Assembly (NCBI RefSeq): GCF_024733555.1 | Contig: NZ_JANIOF010000001.1 | Coordinates: forward strand, 1,760,856 to 1,824,855 | Reading direction: 5' to 3' | Source of the DNA: Paenibacillus sp. SC116 | Lineage (GTDB): Bacteria > Bacillota > Bacilli > Paenibacillales > Paenibacillaceae | Length of the DNA stretch: 64,000 nucleotides | Part shown: positions 33,615-43,394 of the stretch, piece by piece | Layout: each line of letters begins with the position of its first letter | How positions within the stretch are numbered: position 1 is the first letter of the stretch | Notes under the pieces: model-generated | What the model saw: the letters and a program-made list of their open reading frames with translations, nothing else | The model's database searches: none | What the model was told of the DNA's origin: nothing | Made by a program: the position numbers and the translations under genes

Positions 33615-36600
33615 TTAACTGATTTCGTGTGCAGTCTCAGAAGACTTGTTCCGTTTGAACAATCGACTCATCCGCACCTTAAATGATTCAATCATCTCAT
33701 ACACAATTGGTACAACAACAAGTGTTAGTATCGTAGATGTAATTAATCCGCCAATGACGACAACCGCGAGCCCCTTCGATATTAATGTGCCGTTCGAAAT
33801 TCCGAGAGCTAACGGAACCATCGCAGCAATCGTTGCCCCTGCTGTCATAATAATGGGACGCAACCGAACTTTACCGGATTCAATGAGGGCATGCCGAACA
33901 AGATAACCTTCTTCCCTCAATTGCTGAGTACGATCAAGCAGGACGATTGCATTCGTCACTACAATTCCGATTAACATCAAGAAGCCAATTAGGGATGTAA
34001 TATTGATGGATTCATTTGCAACCCACAACCCTAGCAAACCGCCAATAACAGCTAAAGGCAAAGAGAATAGTATGGCAAAAGGAGTACCCGCATTACCGAA
34101 GCAGAGCACCATAATAAGATAAACAATGGCTACTGCAGCTCCCATAGCAACAAACATTTGATTGAACCCTTTCATCATGTCCATGCTCACTCCGCGAACC
34201 ATTGTCGTTACTCCTGTTGGAAGCTCGATTTGATTGAGTGCATCTGTTACTTGCGCACTGATCGCCCCTTTATCTACGGAGTCAATCTTGGCCGTCAACC
34301 GTACCATCAGCTTCTGGCTTTCCCGCTGAAGCGCGACTGGCGCTGTGACTTGCTGTAACTTCGCCACTTCGTTCAAATACACAGTGCTTCCATCAGCCAC
34401 CTTCATCGGCATTTGTCCGAGCTGCTCTAATGAATTTTTGTCTTTAGCAGCAAGTTCAACTGCTGCCCGATAAACCGTGTTATCCAGACGAACATTGCCA
34501 AGTTCATATTTAGCAAGCCATTTCCCAACATACATATGAACCGTCGATACTTCCAAGCCAAATCGTTTCGCGTTTGACGGATTCACCGTAATCTGTACCT
34601 CCGTCTTTGCATCTCCCAAGCTATCTTTTATTTCCTTTAACACAGGAAATTCCTTCATCCTCGCCTTCATAATTGCGGAAGCCTGTTCCAACACCTGCTG
34701 ATCCTCCGCATAAATCACATACGTGAAATCGGTGGAAGAATATCCGCTGCCTCCTTTTAAAGATCCAGGCAATACCTCAGATCCTTTCGGAAGCTGTCTT
34801 GCGATAAGCTGCGTATATTGCTCCATCACAATTTTAGGATCGACATTCTCACTCGCCTCTGTAATGACCTCAATGGAATACGGAACACGTTCCTCACTTC
34901 CCCTGTATCCAACTAATGCTTCCACAAATGTGAATAACGGCTGCTTGTTCTCGTCTGTTGCTTCGTGCAGCAGCGTTTCAATTTGCTCTGCCTGCAGGTT
35001 TGTGCTGTCAAAGGGGGTTTCTGTTGGCAATTTGATCGTAAAGTTCATTTGCCGCTCTACCGCATCTTCAGGTAGAAATCCTTGGGGAAGATTAGGAATT
35101 GTAAACATAACGGTCAAAATGAGCAGCAGTCCGGAAAATAGCAGAGTCTTAATTCGATGTGTTAAGCTCCAAACTAGCACTCGCTCATACCACTCAACTA
35201 CTTTGCCCCCTTCATGCTCCTTCACACTCGGCGCCTTAGTACTACGAAGTACCATCAGTTTTGCCATCATCGGTATAATCGTTAAAGAAACGAGCAAGGA
35301 AGCAAGCAGTGCACAAGATACCGTAATCGCAAACGGACGAAATAATCCGCCAATGACACCCGTAACAAAGGCAATGGGAAGAAACACACCCACTGTAACA
35401 AAAGTAGAAGAGCTAATGGCCATCGCAACCTGCTTAACGGCTAACAAAATAACAGATTCATTTCGTTGCTGTGCTTTTTCCAAGTTGGCATAGATGCTCT
35501 CAATCACGACGATACTGTCATCCACGATCCTTCCCACGGCAATAAACATGCCTCCGAGTGACATAATATTTAAGGTGACATTCATACCGTGCATCATAAT
35601 AAAGGTTAATAGAATGGAGAGCGGTATCGACACAACCACGATTAAGGTCATTCTCAAATTGCGTAAGAAGAGCAAGATCATGAGAGAAGCAAGCACGATG
35701 CCTATCATGCCTTCTTTCAGCAGGCCGCTAATGGATGCCCGAACCTCATCCGCGCTGTCATAGATTTTGCTAAAGGACACTTCTGGGTGTACTTTTTCCC
35801 AACCGCGGATCAGCTCATTAGCTTCATTGGAGAAATCAACAGCATTAGTGGCAGCCGACTTGTACAAATGAATGCCCACTGCCGGCTTTCCATCCATACG
35901 AGCGATAAAGTTAGCCTCATTGACGGCTTGAATTTTTGCGATTTCCTTCAATAACAATGTTGTACCCGTTGGAGAGGTTATCTCTAAGCTCTCTAGGGAA
36001 AAAAGACTGTCCAATTCGCCCTGCACTCGAGCAATTTGCGTATTCCCATTAAACTCAACGATTCCAGCCGTACTGTTCGTCATCGCCGATTGCACGGAAT
36101 CCGTCACCATATTCGGTGTCAAGCCATAGGCTGTCAATGCAGCGGCATCCAACTGAATATCTAGAGACGTACGGCGAGCTCCTATCGTATCGATGTGATC
36201 GATCCCGTTGATCGATTCGAAGCCGGACTTGAGCTCTTGCTCATACAATTGATCCAAATCGCTTTGGGACATGGAATCTTTAGTATGAATGGCTAAGTAA
36301 TAGGCAGGTTCCGATGCGAATCCTAGCGTAGATACTTTGGGTCTGCCTGCCCCTTTTGGCAATTGCACATCTTGGACGAGACTTTCTAGATCTTGCTTCA
36401 TCTTATCGATCTGAACGTTCTCGTCAAACTGAAGCGTGATCATGGAACTGCCATCGTTGGACGTAGAACTTACCATCGTCAGCCCTTCAACATTCGCAAC
36501 TTTATCCTCAACCGGCTTCGTGACAAGACTCATCACATCTTGTGGTGAAGCTTGATAAGGAGTTGTAATGAAAATAATCGGTATGGAGATATTAGGCATA

Positions 36601-36710
36601 TTCTCTACCTTCAGCGACGTACCCGAAAATGCCCCCGCTCCTACTACAATTGCAGTTAGTATAATCATGGCTGCTATTTTGTTCATCGAAAATTGAATGA
36701 GTGACTTCAA
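33615..36710 (-). CDS. RND efflux permease of the AcrB/SwrC type
   Basis: 1031 residues, start TTG 36710 with AGGAGGG eight bases upstream (MKSLIQFSMNKIAAM). Twelve membrane helices in two sets (TM1 at 8-28, about 330-545, and about 850-1010) with two large extracytoplasmic loops. Conserved GGMFIAVGRIVDDSIVVIE in TM4 contains the Asp used for proton translocation, and the GFLMLIGIVVTNAIVLLDR repeat is in the second half. The nearest well-known Gram-positive relative is SwrC/YerP of B. subtilis (surfactin and drug resistance). The two-component genes just upstream probably control the pump. Confidence 0.95.
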   Translation of the reverse strand: MKSLIQFSMNKIAAMIILTAIVVGAGAFSGTSLKVENMPNISIPIIFITTPYQASPQDVMSLVTKPVEDKVANVEGLTMVSSTSNDGSSMITLQFDENVQIDKMKQDLESLVQDVQLPKGAGRPKVSTLGFASEPAYYLAIHTKDSMSQSDLDQLYEQELKSGFESINGIDHIDTIGARRTSLDIQLDAAALTAYGLTPNMVTDSVQSAMTNSTAGIVEFNGNTQIARVQGELDSLFSLESLEITSPTGTTLLLKEIAKIQAVNEANFIARMDGKPAVGIHLYKSAATNAVDFSNEANELIRGWEKVHPEVSFSKIYDSADEVRASISGLLKEGMIGIVLASLMILLFLRNLRMTLIVVVSIPLSILLTFIMMHGMNVTLNIMSLGGMFIAVGRIVDDSIVVIESIYANLEKAQQRNESVILLAVKQVAMAISSSTFVTVGVFLPIAFVTGVIGGLFRPFAITVSCALLASLLVSLTIIPMMAKLMVLRSTKAPSVKEHEGGKVVEWYERVLVWSLTHRIKTLLFSGLLLILTVMFTIPNLPQGFLPEDAVERQMNFTIKLPTETPFDSTNLQAEQIETLLHEATDENKQPLFTFVEALVGYRGSEERVPYSIEVITEASENVDPKIVMEQYTQLIARQLPKGSEVLPGSLKGGSGYSSTDFTYVIYAEDQQVLEQASAIMKARMKEFPVLKEIKDSLGDAKTEVQITVNPSNAKRFGLEVSTVHMYVGKWLAKYELGNVRLDNTVYRAAVELAAKDKNSLEQLGQMPMKVADGSTVYLNEVAKLQQVTAPVALQRESQKLMVRLTAKIDSVDKGAISAQVTDALNQIELPTGVTTMVRGVSMDMMKGFNQMFVAMGAAVAIVYLIMVLCFGNAGTPFAILFSLPLAVIGGLLGLWVANESINITSLIGFLMLIGIVVTNAIVLLDRTQQLREEGYLVRHALIESGKVRLRPIIMTAGATIAAMVPLALGISNGTLISKGLAVVVIGGLITSTILTLVVVPIVYEMIESFKVRMSRLFKRNKSSETAHEIS

Positions 36711-36911
36711 GCGTTAACCCTCCTACCCTATAATCTCTAAAGCTCTACCTATGTATTGGGTTTTTCTTCCTAGTAACTTGAAGTCAGTCTACTACACGAT
36801 TATGAACATAATGTGACGTAATCATATGTTGAACAGATTTTTTTACGATACTAATAAAAAAAGCCAACGTCTAAGGCGTATCCCCCTTAATCCGTCGACT
36901 TTGTTGTCACC

Positions 36912-38285
36912 TTATGAAATGATATGAGGCAGTGTAACAATTACCGTTATACCTGCGTCTGGATTGCTCTTAAGGACAACGGTTCCCCCATGTAAGGAAA
37001 CAATTTTTTTGACAATCGCTAATCCTAGACCGTTACCAGACTTAATCTTGTTGTGGGACTTATCCACTTTGTAGAATCTCTCAAATACTTTAACCTGCTC
37101 TTCCTCGGGAATACCGATACCCGAGTCTGTGATTCTAACTTCAATCGATCCTATATGTTTGACAATCGTTATCCGAATGTGGCCACCTATCGGTGAAAAC
37201 TTAATACTATTGCCAATGATATTCATCCATACTTGATTCATCTGATCTTCATCTGCCTTAATCTTGGTCCGGACTAAATCCAACTCCCATTCTATCGATT
37301 TATCCGACCATAACGGCTCGATCGCAACAACCACTTGACGCAGCTGCTCATCCAAATCATACATACGCGGAGAAAAAGGATGATGCTGTGACTCCAAAGA
37401 GGCTAGCTTTAATAAATTTTCGGTTAGACGCGAGACCCTTTCGCTCTCCTGTTGAATAATGGTTAGATAACGAATTCGCTCCTCTTCTGATAAATGATTT
37501 TGCTGAAGAGCCTTAGAGAACCCTGAAATCGAAGTGAGCGGCGATTGAATCTCATGAGACACATTAGAAACAAACGTTTGTCTCATCCCTTCAAGCTGCT
37601 GCATCTGACTCGCCATATAATTAAAACTTCTCGCCAGCTGTCCGAGCTCATCCTTTCTGTCGCCCCACTCCAGTTCAATGTCGAACTCTCCCCTGGCCAA
37701 TTGCTCGGTAGCCGCCTTCATGCCTCGTATCGGTCTCACTAAGTACTTTGCACCAATAATGATGATCACACAGCCGACCAATAAATTAATAATCAGTGCA
37801 AAAATAAGCAGCTTCGTCGAAACGGAGGACATAGAGCCTTCAGACGCTTGTATAAATAGCGCATAACGGCTGCCCGCTTCTTCGTAAGGAATTCCGATGA
37901 CAAGTTCTGACGGGGATACATCACGTCCCCTGTACGTTTCACCATTTAATACAAACCTAACAACTTGATCAGGAATAATAAATAGATCAGATGAATCTCT
38001 TCCATTTATCACTCTCATCACTCTGCTGCTGTCGTATAACCTTACATCGTATTTTTCGGCATATCCTTTCTGCTTTAGTAGAGCACCGACTTGCTCAATC
38101 CCGTTACTGTGAATCGCCTGCTCAAGGCTGGCAGCATCCTGTGCCAATTCAATTTGAAGATTTTCGATAAACTGATCACCATAAGTTTGGATAACAAACT
38201 GAGACAACAAAAATGCACTGATCAAGCCAATAGATACTGCCGTTACATAAGTGAGCACAACCCGAACGTATAGGGATTTGATCAT
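36912..38285 (-). CDS. Sensor histidine kinase next to the RND pump
   Basis: 457 residues. TM1 (8-33), an extracytoplasmic domain of about 120 residues, TM2 (158-180), HAMP (180-232), His kinase domain with phospho-His244 in FVSNVSHEIQSPLTSISGFSKAL and a C-terminal ATPase with NSIKFSP, DSGIGIPEE and GNGLGLAIVKKI. Overlaps the response regulator by four bases (ATGA), so the two are translationally coupled. The extracytoplasmic sensor is not a recognised domain. Confidence 0.95.
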   Translation of the reverse strand: MIKSLYVRVVLTYVTAVSIGLISAFLLSQFVIQTYGDQFIENLQIELAQDAASLEQAIHSNGIEQVGALLKQKGYAEKYDVRLYDSSRVMRVINGRDSSDLFIIPDQVVRFVLNGETYRGRDVSPSELVIGIPYEEAGSRYALFIQASEGSMSSVSTKLLIFALIINLLVGCVIIIIGAKYLVRPIRGMKAATEQLARGEFDIELEWGDRKDELGQLARSFNYMASQMQQLEGMRQTFVSNVSHEIQSPLTSISGFSKALQQNHLSEEERIRYLTIIQQESERVSRLTENLLKLASLESQHHPFSPRMYDLDEQLRQVVVAIEPLWSDKSIEWELDLVRTKIKADEDQMNQVWMNIIGNSIKFSPIGGHIRITIVKHIGSIEVRITDSGIGIPEEEQVKVFERFYKVDKSHNKIKSGNGLGLAIVKKIVSLHGGTVVLKSNPDAGITVIVTLPHIIS

Positions 38286-38962
38286 GTCCGCTGTTCCTCT
38301 AGTTTATAACCTAGCCCACGTTTGGTCTCAATCGTAAAGGCGCAGTCCAATGCAGCGAATCGATCTCTTAACCGTTTAATATGTACATCTACCGTGCGGT
38401 CGTCTCCTTCAAAATAGGCACCCCACACTTGCTCGATAAGATCATTCCGGGTAAATATTTTACCTGGATAGCTTGCCAGCTTATATAGAAGATCGAATTC
38501 TCGAAGCGGGAGCGATAACTGTATACTGCCAATGACCGCTTCATATCTATTTTTGTCCAGCAGCACATTGCCCACTTGAACCTTCATGGAGGATTGAATA
38601 TGATATCTCTTCAAATGAAGTTTCACTCGTGCTACCAGCTCGATGGGGTCAAATGGCTTGACGAGATAGTCATCCGCACCCAAATTAAAGCTTTTAATTT
38701 TATGCTCGGTTTCTCCCTTAGCTGTTACCATCAGAATTGGCATTTCATGAAAGTCGTTCCTTAAGGCTCGGCACAAATCCCACCCGTCCATCTGCGGCAT
38801 CATAATGTCTACGATAACTAGATCCATTTTCTCTTCACTCAATCTCTCGATTGCCTCAACGCCATTATTTGCATGATTGACCTTGAAGCCATCTCTATGC
38901 AAATAAAAGCGAATAAGCTCTAGAATATCCGGGTCGTCATCTACAATTAGAATGTTGGCCAT
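38282..38962 (-). CDS. OmpR-family response regulator next to the RND pump
   Basis: 226 residues: receiver domain with acceptor Asp in DLVIVDIMMPQMDGWDL and Lys in VKPFDPIELVARV, then a winged-helix domain ending TIETKRGLGYKLEEQRT. Start ATG 38962 follows GGGAGG. First gene of the RR-HK pair; the RND permease starts 200 bp beyond the kinase stop in the same direction. Confidence 0.96.
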   Translation of the reverse strand: MANILIVDDDPDILELIRFYLHRDGFKVNHANNGVEAIERLSEEKMDLVIVDIMMPQMDGWDLCRALRNDFHEMPILMVTAKGETEHKIKSFNLGADDYLVKPFDPIELVARVKLHLKRYHIQSSMKVQVGNVLLDKNRYEAVIGSIQLSLPLREFDLLYKLASYPGKIFTRNDLIEQVWGAYFEGDDRTVDVHIKRLRDRFAALDCAFTIETKRGLGYKLEEQRT

Positions 38963-39131
38963 TAGTACCTCCCACTATAACCTGGTTCTTCTATAAACCT
39001 TACAAACGAAGCTATGTTAATCTATTATATTGAGATGTACCATATTTTGTCTAAATGATATACGACCGTAGAGCAATTTAAGGTCAACAATGGTTTCTAA
39101 AACAACACGAAGACTCCGAACAAATCGGATT

Positions 39132-39989
39132 TCAGTTTGCATCAACCCCGAGCAATTCCAAGGCAAGACGAACCTGGGATTGCTCGCGCTTCTCAGTCAA
39201 ATAACAGGCGTAGCCCTTGATAACCGGTGACTCGACGGACAACGGAATTTGATAAATCTTGTTCGTCTGAAGATACGGATCAGCTATCGATTTTGGCAAA
39301 AAACCGAAAACTGAATTACTCAATAGCATTGTCAGCATTGTAGAAGAATGATCAGTTTGAAGGGCTGGAATAAACCCCGGCTCAACAAGGGAGGCGAACC
39401 ATTCCGTAAACGGATTACCCCAATCGATGTGGCAATAAGTCTGCGCGGAAAAATCAGGTTCGAGGAGCTCCGTCGATCCATCAGCAGATACAAGAATGAT
39501 TTCGTCTTCGAACAGCAGCTGTTTCGATATACTTTGATGATCGGGTGGATCCAGCTTGATCGCGAGGCTGACAGTCCCATCCAGCAGCAAATCACGAATC
39601 ATATAACCTGGGTCGATATAGCTCAAAAATTTGACGGCGACATGCGGGTTTTTGCCTCTAAACTCAAGAATACGATTCAAGTATCGATAATGCCATACGG
39701 AACCCGGACCGCTCAACACGATATGTTCCCGATATTGTTCAGACAGTGACAATTTGCTCTCTTGGATAAGCTGGAGCATACGTTCTGCGTAAGGTAAAAA
39801 AGCAATACCTGCTCTCGTCAAACTGACAGTCCGATTATCACGATCAAACAGCCGCTTGCCAACGGCTTGCTCCAACGCCCGAATTCTCGCTGTCACAGCG
39901 GATTGGGAAATGTGTAGATGTTTGGCGGCGGCGGTAAAATTGAGCGTCTGGCATACCGCCATAAATGCCTCTAAATGAGACTGGTCCAT
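39132..39989 (-). CDS. LysR-family regulator
   Basis: About 285 residues from ATG 39989, five bases after GAGGGG; a GTG two codons earlier is possible. N-terminal HTH: LEAFMAVCQTLNFTAAAKHLHISQSAVTARIRALEQAVGKRLFDRDNRTVSLTRAG. A periplasmic-binding-like effector domain follows. It is divergent from the GNAT gene at 40120, with about 130 bp between, the classical LysR arrangement. The effector is unknown. Confidence 0.94.
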   Translation of the reverse strand: MDQSHLEAFMAVCQTLNFTAAAKHLHISQSAVTARIRALEQAVGKRLFDRDNRTVSLTRAGIAFLPYAERMLQLIQESKLSLSEQYREHIVLSGPGSVWHYRYLNRILEFRGKNPHVAVKFLSYIDPGYMIRDLLLDGTVSLAIKLDPPDHQSISKQLLFEDEIILVSADGSTELLEPDFSAQTYCHIDWGNPFTEWFASLVEPGFIPALQTDHSSTMLTMLLSNSVFGFLPKSIADPYLQTNKIYQIPLSVESPVIKGYACYLTEKREQSQVRLALELLGVDAN

Positions 39990-40119
39990 TCGCACCCCTC
40001 GATTCGATTTATTTATTACTTCGATACCTAAGATTCGTTATACAAATTATTCTAGTTCAACTATACTTCTGTTACAAGATAGTTAGCAAAGACAACTTGG
40101 GTATGGGAGGCCATCAATA

Positions 40120-40644
40120 ATGAAGAATGATATGCTGCTTATTGAACTTACAAACAAGATTGACGATTGTATCGAGGAAGAACTTGCTGACCTTCTCGTA
40201 CAAGTGGTAGAAGGCGGCGCTTCAATCGGCTTCTTGCCGCCACTTTCACATCGTGAAGCTCAGGATTATTGGGCTGCTGTCTTACATCCAGACGTACGAT
40301 TATGGATTGCTGTATTGAATGGACGTATAGCAGGTACTGTGCAGCTCCATCTCTGCGGCAAGCCAAACGGGAACCATCGAGCAGAAATTGCAAAATTGAT
40401 GACAAGCCCGCAGCATAGGAGATCTGGAGTTGGACGTGCACTTATGCACACCGCAGAAGAAGCAGCAGCGATCGATGGCCGCACGCTGCTCGTACTTGAT
40501 ACGCGGGAAGGAGACCCGTCCAATCTGTTGTACCGTTCTATCGGGTATCAAGTGGCGGGCACCATCCCATCCTTTGCAAGATCGGCGAACGGAAGCCTTG
40601 ATGCGACGGTTCTATATTACAAGCTCCTTGAAGCGAATGTCTGA
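40120..40644 (+). CDS. GNAT-family N-acetyltransferase
   Basis: 174 residues with acetyl-CoA-binding motif AEIAKLMTSPQHRRSGVGRALMHTAEEAA (the Q/RxxGxG/A loop is RRSGVG) and LLVLDTREGDPSNLLYRSIGYQVAG. The pattern is close to the subgroup that includes wild-type-like acetyltransferases of small amines. ATG 40120 follows GGGAGG. Probable target of the divergent LysR protein. Confidence 0.92.
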   Translation: MKNDMLLIELTNKIDDCIEEELADLLVQVVEGGASIGFLPPLSHREAQDYWAAVLHPDVRLWIAVLNGRIAGTVQLHLCGKPNGNHRAEIAKLMTSPQHRRSGVGRALMHTAEEAAAIDGRTLLVLDTREGDPSNLLYRSIGYQVAGTIPSFARSANGSLDATVLYYKLLEANV

Positions 40645-40725
40645 GAATGGACGAAAACTTTAACTCACTCCATTAGCAGGCGTTAATGCGTTACAAAGGA
40701 CTATCAACACAATAGCACTAAAAGA

Positions 40726-40790
40726 AAAAGCCCATAATCATACTTAATTGGAAATTTAGCAGGTTTCCATTTGTGTGATTGGGCTTTTTT
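40726..40790. terminator. Terminator after the GNAT gene
   Basis: AAAAAGCCCA..ATCA/TGAT..TGGGCTTTTT hairpin with a loop of about 30 bases; T-run on the plus strand and A-run on the other side. Confidence 0.75.
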
Positions 40791-40831
40791 TATTATTCCT
40801 AAGTACTACACTCTATTGGAGTAGATATAAG

Positions 40832-40993
40832 CTAGAACCAACACATAATCGGGCTAAAGACCACAGTAATAAAGCCGATGCACAAGATTACATTGAGAAG
40901 TGCTAACTTATTGTTCTTGCATAAAAAAGCACACATGAAGCCAAGGTACCCTATTCCTACAAACCCTTGAATTCCCTTCAACAATCTTCTCAT
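40832..40993 (-). CDS. Possible 53-residue membrane peptide
   Basis: Short frame MRRLLKGIQGFVGIGYLGF... ending PIMCWF, with a basic N-terminus and two hydrophobic stretches (9-22 and 30-50). It lies 35 bp after the MFS gene on the same strand. The ribosome binding site is weak, and I recognise no family, so it may be spurious. Confidence 0.35.
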   Translation of the reverse strand: MRRLLKGIQGFVGIGYLGFMCAFLCKNNKLALLNVILCIGFITVVFSPIMCWF

Positions 40994-41028
40994 CTCTGAT
41001 ATTGATTACGCTTTTCCATGTTTGCTTG

Positions 41029-42267
41029 TTACGCTCCACTATCGTGGCAGGTGTCCCCTACCAGACTCTTTTTAACATGGATGGACTGCTTTCGGTCCAA
41101 ACTGTAGCTGATAAAGGTTAGCAATGAGGCAGCGAGCGCGACGATCCCACCGAACCATGAAATATCGATTAATTCCCTCTGCGTAGTGACAATCCCTCCA
41201 AGCGTGGAGCCAAGTGCTATTCCGACATTTACGGAGACAGGAGTCAACGATGAAGCCAAATCTTTCGCAGCCGGATAATGTTTATCGGCTAAATCTATGA
41301 AATACAACTGCATGGTGGAGTTCATTACATAAACAATAAGAGCTATGAATGATATACTAATTAATCCTGTGACAATCGAATTAGAGAAGACATATAACGA
41401 CGCAAGGATGGCCGCTTGAATGAGAAACACATACCTGAGCTTGCTAATCCCGTCGCGATTAGCAAGTTTCCCTCCAATTAACGTACTGAACACAGATACA
41501 ACTCCGTAAAGAAGAAATACAAGGCTAATATGATGTTCTGGAACAAGGAGCACATCTTGCATCAGAGGGGTTAAATAGGTATATACGGTATAGGTCGCTC
41601 CAATGCTTAACGCCGGAATAAAGAATGCTATGACAATACGCGAATTGGTTAACAGTCCGATTTGTTTTTTTAATGAGCTTTGCGTCCCCTTTAACCCTTT
41701 GGGGATCGTTGCCGAACTTGCGATTAGAGAAATGATTCCTAATAGGGAGGTAAACCAAAAGGCTAACTGCCAACCGCCCCATTGTCCAATATAAGTACCC
41801 AGAGGAACTCCGATTACACTAGCGATTGTAAAACCCATAAAGATGATTGAAATGACCGTGCCCCTCTTTTCGGCAGACACGGTTTCGCTGCCAACGGCCA
41901 TCGCAAGTGCGATCAAAACTCCGGTTACAACAGCTGTAATGAGTCTGGACACAAGGAGCAGCGCATACGAATCGGATAAAGCAGTTATGATATTGCCTGC
42001 AATAAATACCGCAATCAAAGAAAGCATTAGAGGGTACTTGGAAAACCGACTGAATAAAGCCGTCAATATCGGTGTACCTATTGCAAAAGATATGGCAAAT
42101 GCTGATACCAAAGCCCCTGCTGATGAAATAGAAATATGTAAATCGGCTGATACTTCAGCCAAAAGACCGACAATTACAAATTCACTTGTCCCTAGGACGA
42201 AGGTCAATAAAAATAAATTTAAAGTCAGAATCTTTTGTTGTTTACTCAAAATGCATCCCCCTTCCAT
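41029..42267 (-). CDS. MFS transporter, DHA1 type
   Basis: 412 residues with twelve hydrophobic segments. Start ATG 42267 has AAGGAG five bases upstream; a TTG at 42249 after AAGGGGG is an alternative. Motifs such as GTSEFVIVGLLAEVSADLHIS in TM1 and ALSDSYALLLVSRLITAVVTGVLIALA in TM3-4 place it among the AraJ/PbuE/YdhP-like drug, purine or sugar exporters. It follows a MerR regulator by nine bases, and the ribosome binding site overlaps the MerR stop codon, so it is that regulator's likely target. Confidence 0.92.
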   Translation of the reverse strand: MEGGCILSKQQKILTLNLFLLTFVLGTSEFVIVGLLAEVSADLHISISSAGALVSAFAISFAIGTPILTALFSRFSKYPLMLSLIAVFIAGNIITALSDSYALLLVSRLITAVVTGVLIALAMAVGSETVSAEKRGTVISIIFMGFTIASVIGVPLGTYIGQWGGWQLAFWFTSLLGIISLIASSATIPKGLKGTQSSLKKQIGLLTNSRIVIAFFIPALSIGATYTVYTYLTPLMQDVLLVPEHHISLVFLLYGVVSVFSTLIGGKLANRDGISKLRYVFLIQAAILASLYVFSNSIVTGLISISFIALIVYVMNSTMQLYFIDLADKHYPAAKDLASSLTPVSVNVGIALGSTLGGIVTTQRELIDISWFGGIVALAASLLTFISYSLDRKQSIHVKKSLVGDTCHDSGA

Positions 42268-42276
42268 TCAATCTCC

Positions 42277-43092
42277 TTAGACTCTTTCGACGGCAATCTG
42301 GACTTCAGCAACATACGTTTCTGGATCACCTAATTTTTCATGAGGGAGACAAATTTCTCGTCGCGGCTCGTTCTCCTTAATTTGATAACCGTTTCGTTCA
42401 ATCCATAATGCCAATTCCGTACTCGCTGTACAAGAACTCGCTGTCCGACAAATATGGGTAAGCGTGGCCATCGTCGGAATTTCGGGCAATCGTTTTACCA
42501 TGAAAAGTGGACTGCTTGGAATTTCGTGCGTTAGCGGACGAGCTACTTCGATATCGATCTCGTCCTCACTATTTTCACAGCCGTGCCAAAGGACTATTTT
42601 ACTTGAAGAGGACAGACCTAATTTCCCCAAATAATCATCCAACTGTTTAAAAAGTTCAGGGATTCGCCTGTATGAAGTTTTAAGCCGGTAAGAAATTACA
42701 AGTTGAGGCTCCATCTCCTTTAAAATGACATCATGGGATGTCTGGTTCTCCCCTTCACGCTCGAGACAGCACAAGCGTTCCTTAATTCGATCAAGCCTTG
42801 CTTGCTCCTTATCCAAAATAGATTGAATCTCGGTTTGCTTTAACCGAAACATACCTCTGACTTGTTCGATCGGAACTTGCTCACCCATCATCTGACGAAT
42901 TTGTTCCAACGAGAAGCCCAGCTCTTTATATGCCAAAATACGATTAAGTTGAAACATTTGGTCAGCCGTATAATACCGATACCCTGTATATTTGTCAGTG
43001 TGAGTTGGCTTAAGCAAGTTCAACTGGTCATAGTATCGAAGCGTCTTAATGGATACTTGACTAATTTTCGAAAACTCACTGATTTTAAACAT
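42277..43092 (-). CDS. MerR-family regulator with effector-binding domain (BmrR-like)
   Basis: About 271 residues from ATG 43092, which follows GGGAGG. N-terminal MerR DNA-binding domain (MFKISEFSKISQVSIKTLRYYDQLNLL), a coiled coil (about 85-115), and a C-terminal GyrI-like domain of about 150 residues (from PQLVISYRLKTSYRRI). This layout is that of BmrR, which binds drugs and activates an MFS pump; an MFS gene follows here. The promoter at 43143-43173 has the expected 19-bp spacer and dyad. Confidence 0.93.
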   Translation of the reverse strand: MFKISEFSKISQVSIKTLRYYDQLNLLKPTHTDKYTGYRYYTADQMFQLNRILAYKELGFSLEQIRQMMGEQVPIEQVRGMFRLKQTEIQSILDKEQARLDRIKERLCCLEREGENQTSHDVILKEMEPQLVISYRLKTSYRRIPELFKQLDDYLGKLGLSSSSKIVLWHGCENSEDEIDIEVARPLTHEIPSSPLFMVKRLPEIPTMATLTHICRTASSCTASTELALWIERNGYQIKENEPRREICLPHEKLGDPETYVAEVQIAVERV

Positions 43093-43142
43093 CGATCGAT
43101 AACCTCCCTTACATGAATATTTCAATCCCTTTGTCTTTTCAA

Positions 43143-43173
43143 AGTATAACTATCCAGTTAAGGGGAGAGTCAA
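43143..43173 (-). promoter_or_regulatory. MerR-type promoter with 19-bp spacer
   Basis: On the minus strand TTGACT (43168-43173) and TATACT (43143-43148) are separated by exactly 19 bp. The element contains the inverted repeat ACT-C-TCC ... GGA-T-AGT, the standard MerR/BmrR-type operator arrangement. Confidence 0.85.
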
Positions 43174-43224
43174 GCGTGATATTTTTATTCTCTTTCATGC
43201 GTCAAATACAATTGTATCTGTAAC

Positions 43225-43252
43225 AAAAAAACACGACCCATTGGATCGTGTT
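43225..43252 (-). terminator. Terminator after the LLM oxidoreductase gene
   Basis: ACACGA-CCCATTGGA-TCGTGT hairpin with T-run on the minus strand; third member of the repeated hairpin family. Confidence 0.75.
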
Positions 43253-43394
43253 CGAATCGTATATTTTGAGAAACTAAATAGGATATTGACCAGTACCATC
43301 GATCGGTAACCATTATAATCACCAGAATAATTCTAAACAGAAATATATATGTAGTCGTTGCCCAATGTGTATCGGTTACGACTGAACCCACACT

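Noticed and set aside
34723-35493. 256-residue plus-strand frame opposite the RND permease
   Set aside because: Antisense to a conserved 1031-residue gene; composition follows from the codons of the opposite strand.
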